NCBI RefSeq assembly: GCF_039529835.1
Contig: NZ_CP154262.1
Coordinates: forward strand, 1,798,001 to 1,862,000
Direction: 5' to 3'
DNA length: 64,000 bases
From: Arthrobacter sp. TMP15
GTDB lineage: Bacteria; Actinomycetota; Actinomycetes; Actinomycetales; Micrococcaceae
The position numbers and the translations under genes were made by a program. Below the pieces are notes generated by a model. The model had not been told where the DNA came from and ran no database searches. It saw nothing but the letters and a program-made list of their open reading frames with translations. Shown one piece after another: positions 63,428-64,000 of the stretch (position 1 is the first letter of the stretch; each line of letters starts with the position of its first letter).

Positions 63428-64000
63428 CGTGCGCTCCGTGCTGCTGCCTTGGTGGCCGGGGCCTTGATATCCGTCTGAACCGGAGCCGCGGCCTTCGCCC
63501 TAACCAGCGTTTCCTCAACGTCGTCGAGCCAGCGCAATTCAGCCTCGGTGGTGAAGATGTGATTGTCCAGGACCAAACGCACGGCAATATCCGCGGCGTC
63601 CACACCGCGGCGGGCCTTGGTGATGTCGTGCAAAACCCGCAACGTTGCCGAACGCTGACGCTGCAACAGATCGACAATGTCCACACCCGGCACTGTCACG
63701 GCCAGGGCCAACTTGATCACGAGCTCATCGCGCCCCGGAGTCTCCCGAGGGACGGGGTTGTGCCACCAAGCGTGCACTTCCAAACGCCCGTTCTCCGTCA
63801 GTTGCCAGGGCTCCGGCTCACCAGCCAGAGCCACATCCTGTTCCACAAGACCGTCACGCTCGAGGCGCTGCAACGTTGTGGAGACCTGCCCGATGTTCAA
63901 CGGCCAGGTCTCACCCGTGGAGGCATCGAAGTCCTTCCGCAATTGGTACATGGTGGAAGGCTTCCACGAAAGCAGGGCGAGCAGGGCGTGTTTCACGGAC
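63424..64000 (-). CDS. PadR family transcriptional regulator (start just beyond right edge)
   Basis: At least 191 residues: an N-terminal PadR winged helix (KHALLALLSWKPSTMYQLRKDF, then NIGQVSTTLQRLERDGLVE) and a helical dimerisation domain, ending in an Ala/Lys/Arg-rich tail. A GTG at 63996 could start it, but PadR proteins of this kind usually begin M-S-V-K/R-H. The last bases of the window read G-TCC-GTG-AAA on the minus strand, fitting an ATG whose first two bases are outside. It overlaps the ATPase gene by ATGA and probably represses this operon. Confidence 0.88.
   Translation of the reverse strand, partial: SVKHALLALLSWKPSTMYQLRKDFDASTGETWPLNIGQVSTTLQRLERDGLVEQDVALAGEPEPWQLTENGRLEVHAWWHNPVPRETPGRDELVIKLALAVTVPGVDIVDLLQRQRSATLRVLHDITKARRGVDAADIAVRLVLDNHIFTTEAELRWLDDVEETLVRAKAAAPVQTDIKAPATKAAARSAR

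Overview
The window comes from a high-G+C Gram-positive actinobacterium and looks like an Arthrobacter-type member of the Micrococcaceae. It has a full Pup-proteasome locus (Mpa/ARC, Dop, Pup, PrcB, PrcA, PafA) with PafB and PafC fused into one protein. It also has mycothiol synthesis (MshC), RbpA, a FadE/FadA/FabG/MaoC fatty-acid cluster like the mycobacterial fadE5-fadA2-fabG4-htdX region, and many GTG or TTG starts. Base composition is moderate for the phylum. Taxonomy is inferred from gene content and order; no 16S gene is present.

Layout. 1-1457: 5' part of a DUF222/HNH protein running off the left edge. 1756-3392: a lipoprotein and a secreted PKD-like protein, translationally coupled. 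3501-10167: acyl-CoA oxidase/dehydrogenase and TetR regulator (minus), divergent from thiolase, FabG4-like reductase and MaoC-like hydratase (plus), with a perfect 13-5-13 inverted repeat between them. 10279-16760: DUF2786 protein, tRNA-Leu(GAG), M20 peptidase, ACAD-fold protein, small proteins, an aldo/keto reductase-like protein with altered active site, and UppP. 16761-17091: six-copy 55-bp GC-rich minisatellite ending at the mshC -10 element. 17104-21411: MshC, PAC2 protein, HAD hydrolase and site-2 protease. 21492-37722: TrmI, the proteasome/pupylation genes, two FKBP isomerases, PafBC, TatA, TatC and a HelY-type helicase, nearly all on the plus strand and often overlapping. 37785-41230: amidohydrolase, a candidate structured RNA with its own promoter, polyprenol-phosphate mannosyltransferase, a 64-bp perfect palindrome and RbpA. 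41497-50606: SPFH/NfeD pair, divergent YczR/YczE pair, RlmA-like methyltransferase, peptide deformylase, aconitase and a GNAT. 50696-53080: short UvrA-like ABC protein.

53081-59140 differs from the rest: long gene-poor AT-richer stretches, a GlpT-type transporter, a frameshifted HNH-type plasmid protein, and a minus-strand run of small plasmid-style genes (redoxin, ribbon-helix-helix protein, helix-turn-helix-like protein, unknowns). It ends at a cluster of inverted TGTCCGTATAG-like half-sites. I read it as a decayed integrated plasmid or transposon. 59145-64000 returns to ordinary genes: a GNAT and a PadR/ABC-ATPase/FtsX-type permease operon cut by the right edge.

Functional picture. Dop deamidates Pup-GGQ, PafA attaches it to targets, and Mpa/ARC unfolds them into the PrcAB core. 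PafBC is the linked WYL-domain DNA-damage regulator. The fatty-acid cluster appears to be one regulon under the TetR protein. A recurring signal is a TANNNT -10 element placed 6-7 nt before the start codon at about fifteen genes, which predicts many leaderless mRNAs and helped choose several starts.
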